Shown here piece after piece: positions 48,040 through 56,613 of a stretch of DNA of 56,613 nt. Made by a program: the position numbers and the translations under genes. The stretch covers positions 1 through 56,613 of the forward strand of contig CAIMEL010000022.1 of assembly GCA_903840015.1 (NCBI GenBank), read 5' to 3'. Numbering within the stretch: the first letter of the stretch is position 1; each line of letters starts with the position of its first letter. The notes under the pieces were generated by a model. It made no database searches. It was not told the DNA's origin and saw only the letters and a list, made by a program, of their open reading frames with translations. Origin of the DNA: an uncultured bacterium (GTDB lineage Bacteria; Patescibacteriota; Dojkabacteria; SC72).

Positions 48040-49485
48040 TTATTTAGGAAACTGCTTGGAATAGAATGATGGTGTTGTAGAACCAGATATGACACTAGAG
48101 TAATATACTGCGATTCTACCTGTTCCACCTAGACCATATGTTGTCCCTCCATTTACTAAGATCTTGTTGGTCCCTAAGACCACATTATCCCCAACAAGCT
48201 TCACAGAACCACCAGAACCAGCACCTCTTGGTTGAGTTGTACTGTTTCTAACTGTACCATTTGCACCGGTTGCATTGATTGTACCATTGACATTGATATC
48301 TTTTGCCAGGATGAAGACTATTCCACCACCATTTGCTCCTGCTCTCGAGGCTCTATCACCAGACTGCTTGACGGAAGAACCACCAGAACCTAAATATAAC
48401 TTTGCCAAATCAGCCACACCATATACTAAGCCAGGACCAGTCCCATCAACTCTAGTAGCGTAAGCTCCACCAAAAGCACCCACAGCTGCACCTCCAAAGT
48501 TTGCAATTCCACTGGCAACTGAACAACTAGACATACCCTCTCCACTTGAGCCAGAAGTGTTATTCTTCAAACCACCTCTAAAACCATCAGCTGTAACACT
48601 AATACTCCCATTTATATTAACTGTACCACTAGCCTTAAATACAACAATTCCTCCTTTATCACCATTCCAAGCTTTCGCACTTAATGTTTTGTCAGCATTG
48701 ATGGTCACATCTTTAAACTGAGGAATCCTCTGCATTACAACAACTTGAGAACCACAACCCTTTCCAATACCAGCATCAGTACCTGAAGAGGAACCATAGA
48801 ATTTTACTTTTGCTGCAGTGAACTTAACAGTAGAACCAGTCACTGAATCAATCTTCAAAATCTCGTGATTTCCGACATTATCATATGTACCACCACCTTG
48901 GACATTGATAACCAGAACTTCATCCCCTGCTTTCAAACATGTACCTGGTGTGCTGTCAACTGTTGCGCTCTTTCCATCAGAGGCAAAGGACATTACATTG
49001 TAACTAGGTGCAAAACCACCAACAGTACATTTTTCAGTTTGAGCATCAATATCTACATTCCCAGAGACAACGAAATCTCCATCTGATCCATTTCCCCAGT
49101 TGTAATTTACAAGCCCAGCCAGATCACCACCACTCCCAGGTTCATTCGTCCCCTTAAACTCCCTATATGCATTCAGCCACAGTGAGAAATCCATAATGGT
49201 TATCGCTCCGTCAGAATTCAAATCAGCCCTGGCTGCAAAAGCCGCTGGATTTGCCTTGTAATCTCTGTATGAAGATAACCAAATACCGAAATCACTAATG
49301 GTAATTTTATTATCCCCATTTAAGTCAGCCTTCTTCAAAGCTTCAGGAAGTTCTTCTGTAGTTCCAGCCCTACTCCTTGTATCAAACACTCCCGCGCCAT
49401 CCAAAACATAAAATACAACCAAAGGAGTTATTAGGAAGAAAGAAAGCAATCCTAGAATGATCTTCCCTTTATTATTTATTCTCAT
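48040..49485 (-). CDS. Dockerin-like, Gly-rich membrane-anchored surface protein
   Basis: N-terminal TM; two calcium-loop repeats ADLNGDNKITISDFGIWLSSYRD and ADLNSDGAITIMDFSLWLNAYREF; Gly/Asn-rich C-terminal domain. Confidence 0.7.
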   Translation of the reverse strand: MRINNKGKIILGLLSFFLITPLVVFYVLDGAGVFDTRSRAGTTEELPEALKKADLNGDNKITISDFGIWLSSYRDYKANPAAFAARADLNSDGAITIMDFSLWLNAYREFKGTNEPGSGGDLAGLVNYNWGNGSDGDFVVSGNVDIDAQTEKCTVGGFAPSYNVMSFASDGKSATVDSTPGTCLKAGDEVLVINVQGGGTYDNVGNHEILKIDSVTGSTVKFTAAKVKFYGSSSGTDAGIGKGCGSQVVVMQRIPQFKDVTINADKTLSAKAWNGDKGGIVVFKASGTVNINGSISVTADGFRGGLKNNTSGSSGEGMSSCSVASGIANFGGAAVGAFGGAYATRVDGTGPGLVYGVADLAKLYLGSGGSSVKQSGDRASRAGANGGGIVFILAKDINVNGTINATGANGTVRNSTTQPRGAGSGGSVKLVGDNVVLGTNKILVNGGTTYGLGGTGRIAVYYSSVISGSTTPSFYSKQFPK

Positions 49486-49598
49486 ACAGAAAATATTAAA
49501 AAGTTATAATTTACTACATAGAAATACTTTACATATATAGAGGAGCACTGTCAAGAAACCAACTTTCTTTACAACCTACATTCTAGTAGAATAGCGAT

Positions 49599-50603
49599 AT
49601 GATAGATTTCCTAATGGAAAGATATAATCTTCCAAAGTATAGAAAAGAACAATTTCTGAAAGCATTCTTTCAGGAAGGTATAAATTCCTGGGACGAAATG
49701 ACTACATGGCCTACAAGCTTACGAGACATTCTTAAGAAGGAGATTCCGTTCACCACGCTACAGAACTTCACAGAAGTAACTTCCAGAGATGGAAGAACAA
49801 CAAAACTTCTCTCCTATACACAAGATGGCTATCCCATAGAAACTGTGTTGATGAGAGCACCGAAAAGGAACACAGTTTGCGTAAGTTGTATGAGTGGATG
49901 TCCCGTTGGTTGTAAATTCTGCGCAACAGGTCAAATGGGATTTAAGGAACAGCTTGATCACAGAGAAATCTTAGATCAGATTATGTATTTTAAAAGGGTC
50001 TTAAAGAAAGAATCAAAAGAATTAACTAATGTTGTATTTATGGGAATGGGAGAACCATTGTTAAATTTTGATAATGTAGTAAAAACAATAAAAGATATAA
50101 TAGATCCGAGAATGCTCGGCATCAGCCACAGAAAGATTACCCTGTCTACAGCAGGATATGTCAAAGAACTCGAGAAGTTTCTAGCTCTCAATCTAGGAGT
50201 TAAGATTGCAATAAGTTTGCACGCCCCGAATCAGCAACTAAGAGAGGAAATAATGCCAACTGTTGCCAAAGCAAATAATCTTAAAGATCTCCTACTGACA
50301 CTGAAGAGGTATCAATTGAGAACAAACAAGAGAATTACATACGAGTATCTCCTACTTAGGGATATTAACGACACAAGCTCACATGCTAAAGAATTGGCAA
50401 AGTTGTTAAGGAATCAAATATGTTTGGTAAATTTGATAAACTTTAATGAGTCTGAAGGTATCGATTTTAGACCAAGTAGTAAGAAGGATATAGATGGATT
50501 TAGAAGGATACTTGATCAGCAAGGTATTACAAATACTCTGAGGTATTCTTTTGGTGGAGAAATATCTGCAGCGTGTGGGCAATTAGCTAAGAAATCGGGG
50601 TGA
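49599..50603 (+). CDS. rlmN: 23S rRNA (adenine2503-C2)/tRNA methyltransferase RlmN
   Basis: Radical SAM CPVGCKFCATGQMGF; FMGMGEPLLNFDNV; ISLHAPN. Confidence 0.95.
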   Translation: MIDFLMERYNLPKYRKEQFLKAFFQEGINSWDEMTTWPTSLRDILKKEIPFTTLQNFTEVTSRDGRTTKLLSYTQDGYPIETVLMRAPKRNTVCVSCMSGCPVGCKFCATGQMGFKEQLDHREILDQIMYFKRVLKKESKELTNVVFMGMGEPLLNFDNVVKTIKDIIDPRMLGISHRKITLSTAGYVKELEKFLALNLGVKIAISLHAPNQQLREEIMPTVAKANNLKDLLLTLKRYQLRTNKRITYEYLLLRDINDTSSHAKELAKLLRNQICLVNLINFNESEGIDFRPSSKKDIDGFRRILDQQGITNTLRYSFGGEISAACGQLAKKSG

Positions 50604-50668
50604 TCCGACTTGAACGGACGACCTCTACATCCCGAATGTAGCGTTCTAGCCATCTGAACTACACCCCG
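50595..50668 (-). tRNA. tRNA-Pro(CGG)
   Basis: Reverse strand: acceptor CGGGGTG/CACCCCG, anticodon loop TTCGGGA. Confidence 0.92.
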
Positions 50669-50671
50669 CTA

Positions 50672-52455
50672 TTACATTTTCTCAACAGTATTAATTCCCA
50701 GTCTATCCAGACCAACCCTCATTGTAGTCATCACAGCTTTCAACAGTAAAAGCAGGATCTCTCTTTCTTCTTCCCCTGCGTCAAGCACCCTAACGTTCTG
50801 ATAGAAGTTATTGAATACTTGACCCAAGGTAAACAAATAACTACATAGAATTGAGGGAGAATATCCTTCGGCAGAAGCAAGCATTAAATATCTCCCCCTG
50901 CCAATGGCCCTCACTAGCTCCTTCGTATGAGGATTATCTAAACACAGATCTAGGCACAAGTTACTTGACCCAACAGACTCAACAGAATCAAGAATCGAAC
51001 GACACCTCGAATAGACATACAGAAGATATGGGCCCGTATCTCCATCAAAGGCAACAGATTTCTCAATATCAAATATTATATTTTTACCAACACTTACTTT
51101 AAGAAATGCATATTTGATCGCTGCTATGGAGATTTTTTCGCTCACATCCTCTACATCCAAATCATCAACCCTATTACTTGCCTCCATAAGCTCCTCAACC
51201 CTACTTTGAACATCTCCCAGAAGGTACTCTGCATTTGCAAAGCCCCCTTTTCTACTACCCATTTTCTTACCATCAGGCGTTTGAATTATCCCATGTGGGA
51301 TATGCTTAGATCGCTCACTTAAAGCAGGGTCTATCTTGCTCAGGACATCAAAAACAACTTTGAAATATGGAGCCTGTTCACTACCAGTAATAACTATAGA
51401 TTCATCATACTTTATCAAACCACCTTTCTTGATAGCCAAAGCAAGCTCTTTTGCCTCGTATGTTGGTAACCCATGACTATTCACAAAAACTCTCGTATGA
51501 AGACCCAAATCTTCCTTCCCCTCATATATTATTGCCTGGCCATCCTGCTTAAAGATCTCTCCAACATTATCCAGAACCAATTTTAATCCCGCTTCTCCAA
51601 CTTCACTTTCAAAGAAATAGTAATCAAACTTCGTTCCTAGTCTTTTATATATCGTTTCAAAATAATCCAAGCACCACTGCCTGCCTTTAGTATATTTTTC
51701 AAGATATTTCTTCTCTTCGTATTCAGAGGACTCCTTGCTTGGTAGAGAGGGAATATTCTTCGAATATATGTAATAGTTGATACTGTCTATTTCTTTTTGA
51801 ACCTTCTTGTCACTCTCGACGTCGTATTGCTGGGAACCATAGATATACGAATCTCCGAGGTATCTCACCCTGTCTTCGAGTGAGTATCCTTCAATCTCTT
51901 CGAATGTTACACCCTCTAACAACATTTTTCTCTCCAACCCCCACAATGTTTTAGCCACATGCAAACCAACATCACCCTGATAGTTAGCACGCTTTACATT
52001 AGCCCCTAGCGACTCCTGAAGCCTCGCAAACGATTCGCCAACTATATTGGTATACAAATGGCCAACATGTAACACCTTAAAGGGATTGGGGTCTGTATAC
52101 TCGATAACAATATTCCTTCCTACCTTAGAATCAAATTTGAAATATTCATCTTCTTGCTCAACAATCTTAGATAGCTCGGTTAATAAATATCTACTTGAAA
52201 GGAAGAAATTAATAAAGCCTGGCGCTACAACTTCAATTTCTTCGATAGAATCATCTGTAACGATCCCAGAAACAATTTCTCTTGCCAATTCTACAGGATT
52301 CTTCCCACTCTTAGACGCCAATCTCATCGCAATATTTGTGGTGTAGTCACCCTTCTTAGGATCTCCAGGTACCTCAACAAAAATATCTCCCAACTCTGCG
52401 GAAAACCCTTTAGAATTTATCGAATCCAAGACCAACTTCGCAAGCTTAGTAACCA
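50672..52455 (-). CDS. argS: Arginyl-tRNA synthetase
   Basis: IEYTDPNPFKVLHVGHLYTNIVGES; KMGSRKGG; ATG at 52455 (MVTKLAKL) preferred because the track start at 52507 lies inside tRNA-Arg. Confidence 0.95.
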
Positions 52456-52480
52456 TATTTAGCTTGGTTATTATATTAAG

Positions 52481-52554
52481 CGCACCCGGAGGGAGTTGAA
52501 CCCCCAACCCTCGGTTCCGAAGACCGATGCTCTATCCAGTTAAGCTACGGGTGC
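52481..52554 (-). tRNA. tRNA-Arg(TCG)
   Basis: Reverse strand: acceptor GCACCCG/CGGGTGC, anticodon stem TCGGT/ACCGA, loop CTTCGGA. Confidence 0.92.
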
Positions 52555-52580
52555 ATGTAGCTAAAATATTCTATCACATA

Positions 52581-52654
52581 CGTACCTGGTTGGGATCGAA
52601 CCAACAACCTTTGGTTCCGCAAACCAATGCTCTATCCAATTAAGCTACAGGTAC
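52581..52654 (-). tRNA. tRNA-Arg(GCG)
   Basis: Reverse strand: acceptor CAGGTAC/GTACCTG, anticodon stem TTGGT/ACCAA, loop TTGCGGA. Confidence 0.92.
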
Positions 52655-52690
52655 AAAAGATCTTCTATTAAGAAGATTTTATCACAATAA

Positions 52691-53530
52691 TCAGAATTTA
52701 ATAACTATATCACCCTCTTCATATGTTACCAGATATTGCACATTGTATTTTGAAAATTTTTCTATGGTTTCATAATGAGGATGTCCGAATTTATTCTCTC
52801 TACCAACGGAACAGATGGCCACCTTCGGACCAACAGTTTTGAGAAACATCTCAGAGGTAGAAGTTCTAGAACAGTGGTGTCCAACTTTTAACATATATAT
52901 TTCTCCCAAATCCTCTCCCAACAGCTCTTCCTCCACTTCTACCTCAGCATCACCCATCAGCAGAATGCGGTAATCATCGACTTCAAGCAGAGCAACTAGA
53001 GACTCATTGTTCAGATTACTGCTTTGGGCATCATTGATATCAAAAGGATAAAGAATTTTTAAACTCAGATCCCCATATTCCACAAGATATCCGTAGGAAA
53101 CAGGGGTTAACAAATTCTCGTATTGGGTAAGGATATAATCATAGTTTTGATTATTAGCCATAGTCGGATTGTAAAGTATCTTGCCAACCTCATACCGAGA
53201 CAAGAGATGTAAAATGCCCACAAGATGATCATCATGAGGATGAGTTAAAACTACAACATCTATATAGTTATCGAACCAGGGCATATACTGGGGCAATTTA
53301 TACACGATACTATCATCTGGTCCTCCATCTATTAATATTTGGAACCTTTCTTTCTGAACTAAGATGGTGTCTCCCTGCCCAATATCAAAAAATATCAATT
53401 GAGATCTCTCCATTTCACCAATGGAACCAGAAACAACAAGAAGGACAGAGACTAGAAGCGAGAGAACATTAAGGAAATTTTCTTTTACAAACCAAAGCAG
53501 CACTTTTAATATAGTAGTTATATTTTTCAT
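52691..53530 (-). CDS. ComEC-type metallo-beta-lactamase domain protein
   Basis: FFDIGQGDTILVQ, VVLTHPHDDHLVGILHLL, LLMGDAEVEVEEEL, LKVGHHCSRTSTSEMFL. Confidence 0.88.
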   Translation of the reverse strand: MKNITTILKVLLWFVKENFLNVLSLLVSVLLVVSGSIGEMERSQLIFFDIGQGDTILVQKERFQILIDGGPDDSIVYKLPQYMPWFDNYIDVVVLTHPHDDHLVGILHLLSRYEVGKILYNPTMANNQNYDYILTQYENLLTPVSYGYLVEYGDLSLKILYPFDINDAQSSNLNNESLVALLEVDDYRILLMGDAEVEVEEELLGEDLGEIYMLKVGHHCSRTSTSEMFLKTVGPKVAICSVGRENKFGHPHYETIEKFSKYNVQYLVTYEEGDIVIKF

Positions 53531-55175
53531 TTTCTAAAGGGTAGAAATATATTACAAAAACAAGAATAACCAATCCCAGCAGGATAGAAAGAATTCTTGA
53601 ATACAGAGGATCTATACTCCATACTCCCCAGTTAACCCTCCCAACATACTCCACCACCCACTGAAAATATTTCAATTGGATATTTACAATTGAAAAGAAA
53701 AAATATGATAACTGCGGCAACAGTTGTTGAGAGATAATGGCAAGGACTCCCCAAAGCATAGTCCCCTCTATTACTGGTAAAATTAAAGTATTTGCGAGAA
53801 CAGACCAAACCGAGAAAGAATTAAACACACTGAGTGTAACTGGCATTGTGGCGATAGTGCAGCTCATAGTGGGCAGAACATATCCTTTTAAAAAATCTGA
53901 TTTCCCGAAACAGGAATTAGCAACATTCTCGAAGACTGGTAAAAGATATACCAATCCCAAGGTTGCTAACAGGGATAACTGCAAACCTACACTTTCTAGG
54001 ATATACCTATCAAATATCAAAAAGGTTGCCACAGTGAACGGAATAGCTATATGTATTGAATTACTCCTACCGAATAGAACTGCAACGAGAGATACACTTG
54101 TCATTATACAGGCTCGCACTATAGACGCAGACAATCCTGAAAGCATAGCAAACATCCATATTACTACAAGACCAATTATATTCTTTGATTTTCTTTCTAA
54201 GAACGAAAAAGTTCTATTAGAAAAAACTATTAATATCGAGACGTTGTATCCAGAGGCCGCAACTATATGACTAACACCGGAATCCCGAACAGCTTTCTCG
54301 AAACTTTTACTAAATAGCCTTTCCTGACCAAACAGAATCCCTACTAACAAGGATGATTGTGGTTCAAATAGTACAGTGTCAACTTTCGATATCAGGTAAT
54401 ATTTCAGATCAACCAAAAAATTCCTTACTACAAAGCCATATCTCGCATCAGAAACGGAATCGCATTCCACAGATATAGCTTCAAATATAATATAGATACT
54501 TTTCCCTCTCAGATATTTTTTGTAGTCAAAGTCAGAAAAATTTTTAGGTTCCACAAAACTCCCATAGAAAAAACATCTCTGCCCTATGCTAAATATTTGA
54601 AAGGGGCTAGATCTTACAAGAATATTACCCTCATACTTATCCAAATTAGTACCATTTCGGGTCCCACCCCATAGTGCACGGGTTTCAACTGATTGTAATA
54701 TATGCCCTTCGCTTGGTTCGGACAGTACAAACCCAACAAAATCTGTGTTACTAAGTGTGAAACCACCCACTGCCTCATCCTGTTCTCTTTCATACCTGCA
54801 AGTCAAGAAAGCATAGACAATAGCCAGGATGCTTACTATGAGAGCGAATCCTATACCTCTGATTTTGTATACAAATTCCCTACTCCACATTTTACTCTTA
54901 GAAAGCATAGAGAGGTTCGGCATCTTGAGTAAACCGACGAAAACGAAGAGAAATATTAAAAAAGAAATGACAGATACTAGCAGAAGAACTCCCATAGTGT
55001 GGAGATGTGTAACGTTTCTCAGTACCAAAAGGCCTACAAGATAAGAAAATAGGAATAGCAGAGAATACAGAATGAGTTTGTAATCAAGAACATACGAATA
55101 CAAAGCATAAGATCTGATTGCTAGCTTTAAGATAAAAGCCTTGAAAGCGTGGAACAATCTATATGCAGACAGCAT
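53469..55175 (-). CDS. comEC: ComEC/Rec2 competence (DNA channel) domain protein
   Basis: LLVGILFGQERLFSKSFEKAVRDSGVSHIVAASGYNVSI; polytopic membrane protein upstream of the MBL domain gene. Confidence 0.87.
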   Translation of the reverse strand: MLSAYRLFHAFKAFILKLAIRSYALYSYVLDYKLILYSLLFLFSYLVGLLVLRNVTHLHTMGVLLLVSVISFLIFLFVFVGLLKMPNLSMLSKSKMWSREFVYKIRGIGFALIVSILAIVYAFLTCRYEREQDEAVGGFTLSNTDFVGFVLSEPSEGHILQSVETRALWGGTRNGTNLDKYEGNILVRSSPFQIFSIGQRCFFYGSFVEPKNFSDFDYKKYLRGKSIYIIFEAISVECDSVSDARYGFVVRNFLVDLKYYLISKVDTVLFEPQSSLLVGILFGQERLFSKSFEKAVRDSGVSHIVAASGYNVSILIVFSNRTFSFLERKSKNIIGLVVIWMFAMLSGLSASIVRACIMTSVSLVAVLFGRSNSIHIAIPFTVATFLIFDRYILESVGLQLSLLATLGLVYLLPVFENVANSCFGKSDFLKGYVLPTMSCTIATMPVTLSVFNSFSVWSVLANTLILPVIEGTMLWGVLAIISQQLLPQLSYFFFSIVNIQLKYFQWVVEYVGRVNWGVWSIDPLYSRILSILLGLVILVFVIYFYPLENEKYNYYIKSAALVCKRKFP

Positions 55176-55878
55176 CTTTGAATTTGTTCAACGTTGCCTC
55201 GCCTATCCCACTTACATTTAGTAAATCTTCGATTTTTGTATAAGGCCTACCCAAAATTATTTTTTCAGCAGTAACTTCCCCAACACCATTTAAACTAGTA
55301 AGCTCTGATTTAGATGCAGTATTGATGTTCACACATTGTACCCCCTGCCCATTTGTATTACCTCCCTCAGTGGAATTAGAAGTTTGAGTACCAGAACTTT
55401 CCGCCCCTGTAGACTGATTACTACTAAAGGTCCCAACTTGGGGCAGGAAACTTAATAACTTACACTCCACCTCCTTTTCTAAAGGAAAATATATCTTTTG
55501 ATTTGCTGTTAAAGGCAGTGCAAGGTTAATGTTTCTAGAAACAAAGCTCAATGCAACTCCTTTAGAAAAACCTCCTGCTTTGTTCACAGCATCTATCATA
55601 AGAGCCTCACTATCTAAACAGTACACACCAGGCTCCCTGACAGCACCGCTGACATCTATATAGATTGAACAGCCACGCTCTATGAATAATGACTTGTCGC
55701 TCTTCACAGCCTCTACAGACAGAACTTCAGGACTCTCAACCCCAGTTTGTGTATCAACTACCTTTTCACTGAAGTCAAAATATTTAAGTAAAACATACTG
55801 AGAAAAAAATATTCCTAGAAGAAAACTGACCAAGAATACAGCTATATACTTTATACTAACTTTCTTCATATCCTTCAT
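55159..55878 (-). CDS. comEA: ComEA-like DNA-binding protein (SLBB + helix-hairpin-helix)
   Basis: IYIDVSGAVREPGVYCLD and VNINTASKSELTSLNGVGEVTAEKIILGRPYTKIEDLLNVSGIGEATLNKFKDAV. Confidence 0.9.
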   Translation of the reverse strand: MKDMKKVSIKYIAVFLVSFLLGIFFSQYVLLKYFDFSEKVVDTQTGVESPEVLSVEAVKSDKSLFIERGCSIYIDVSGAVREPGVYCLDSEALMIDAVNKAGGFSKGVALSFVSRNINLALPLTANQKIYFPLEKEVECKLLSFLPQVGTFSSNQSTGAESSGTQTSNSTEGGNTNGQGVQCVNINTASKSELTSLNGVGEVTAEKIILGRPYTKIEDLLNVSGIGEATLNKFKDAVCI

Positions 55879-55912
55879 AAGAAGAATATATAAAGAAGAG
55901 ATTAAGTTTGGA

Positions 55913-56572
55913 TTAATTCTCGATTATCTGAACACTCTCTATTACCACCTTGTTAACCGGTTTCTCTTTTGAATCCGTTTCAACTCTACCAATAGAATCA
56001 ACCACTGCAAAACCATCTACAACCTCTCCGAAGAGCGTGTATACACCACTGTTTAGAGCCTCTAGATTACCTTCCGATATATTACCAAGAGTTATGAAGA
56101 ACTGGGATCCATTGGTATTAGCACCTGCATTGGCCATCCCTACAGAGTAAGCTTTGTACTTTCTTGCAGTGACCTCATCTTTGAAAGAATATCCGGGACC
56201 TCCTGTACCTATTCCTGTAGGATCTCCACCTTGGATTACAAAACCTTCTACTACCCTGTGGAATATGATGCCGTTATAGAATTTCTCTGACGCCAAGAAG
56301 AGGAAGTTATTAACAGCTAAAGGTGTTTCCTTTTCAAACAAATCTATCTCGATATTTCCCAAAGATGTTTTCAGGATAACTCTGTAATCTACACCATCCT
56401 CCATGACATTTTTAGCCTCAGTATATTTTTTTGTTTGAACGATATTATTAGTAATATTTGTATTCATACCATTTTTTGTCATATATAGCCCTGCAATAGA
56501 GACAATCAACAGGCCAACGACAAGAAACAATATCTTCTTGTTATCCTTTACTGCCTCTCCAACCTGACTCAT
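55913..56572 (-). CDS. Membrane-anchored cyclophilin-type peptidyl-prolyl isomerase
   Basis: N-terminal TM; IIFHRVVEGFVIQGGDPTGIGTGGPGYSFKDE; NGSQFFITLG. Confidence 0.93.
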   Translation of the reverse strand: MSQVGEAVKDNKKILFLVVGLLIVSIAGLYMTKNGMNTNITNNIVQTKKYTEAKNVMEDGVDYRVILKTSLGNIEIDLFEKETPLAVNNFLFLASEKFYNGIIFHRVVEGFVIQGGDPTGIGTGGPGYSFKDEVTARKYKAYSVGMANAGANTNGSQFFITLGNISEGNLEALNSGVYTLFGEVVDGFAVVDSIGRVETDSKEKPVNKVVIESVQIIEN

Positions 56573-56613
56573 ATATACACATTATATTTAATTTATATAC
56601 TTATATAATACTA

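Noticed and set aside
1-56613. CRISPR array, prophage, IS element or classical restriction/toxin defence locus
   Set aside because: No regularly spaced direct repeats, transposase, integrase, capsid or recognisable defence proteins were found on reading either strand.

Overview
The window is an AT-rich bacterial chromosome segment with compact core genes, and it looks like a CPR/Patescibacteria-type genome. That lineage is an inference from reduced or split proteins, a RuBisCO-family gene and minimal DNA-uptake genes; it was not tested phylogenetically. Core content: dnaX (partial), mfd, pth, ybeY, yqeY, rpsU, rseP-like, frr, tsf, rpsB (interrupted), radC, topA, dprA, a mreB-mreC-mreD-PBP2 cluster, rpmB, rpmG-tRNA-Trp-secE-nusG-rplK-rplA, rplJ-rplL, trpS, uvrA, proS, rlmN, argS, comEA/comEC and a cyclophilin. 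Eight tRNA genes and one probable structured ncRNA (6S-like) are visible. Most unusual regions: (1) three small-ORF cassettes between rplA and rplJ, each with a near-consensus 17-bp-spaced sigma70-type promoter, a shared leader motif, an SD and a long inverted repeat; (2) a peptide-ligase-like locus with a 7TM protein, an ATP-grasp/retropepsin fusion, three more ATP-grasp proteins, a DUF1704 (MATCAP/QEGLA-type) metallopeptidase and a second MreB; (3) a RuBisCO-like protein lacking the carbamylated lysine and other catalytic residues; (4) an in-frame TAA inside rpsB; (5) cohesin-like and dockerin-like surface proteins at one locus; (6) EF-Ts with a duplicated N-terminal UBA-like domain. All calls come from reading the sequence and supplied ORFs; no database searches or folding programs were run.
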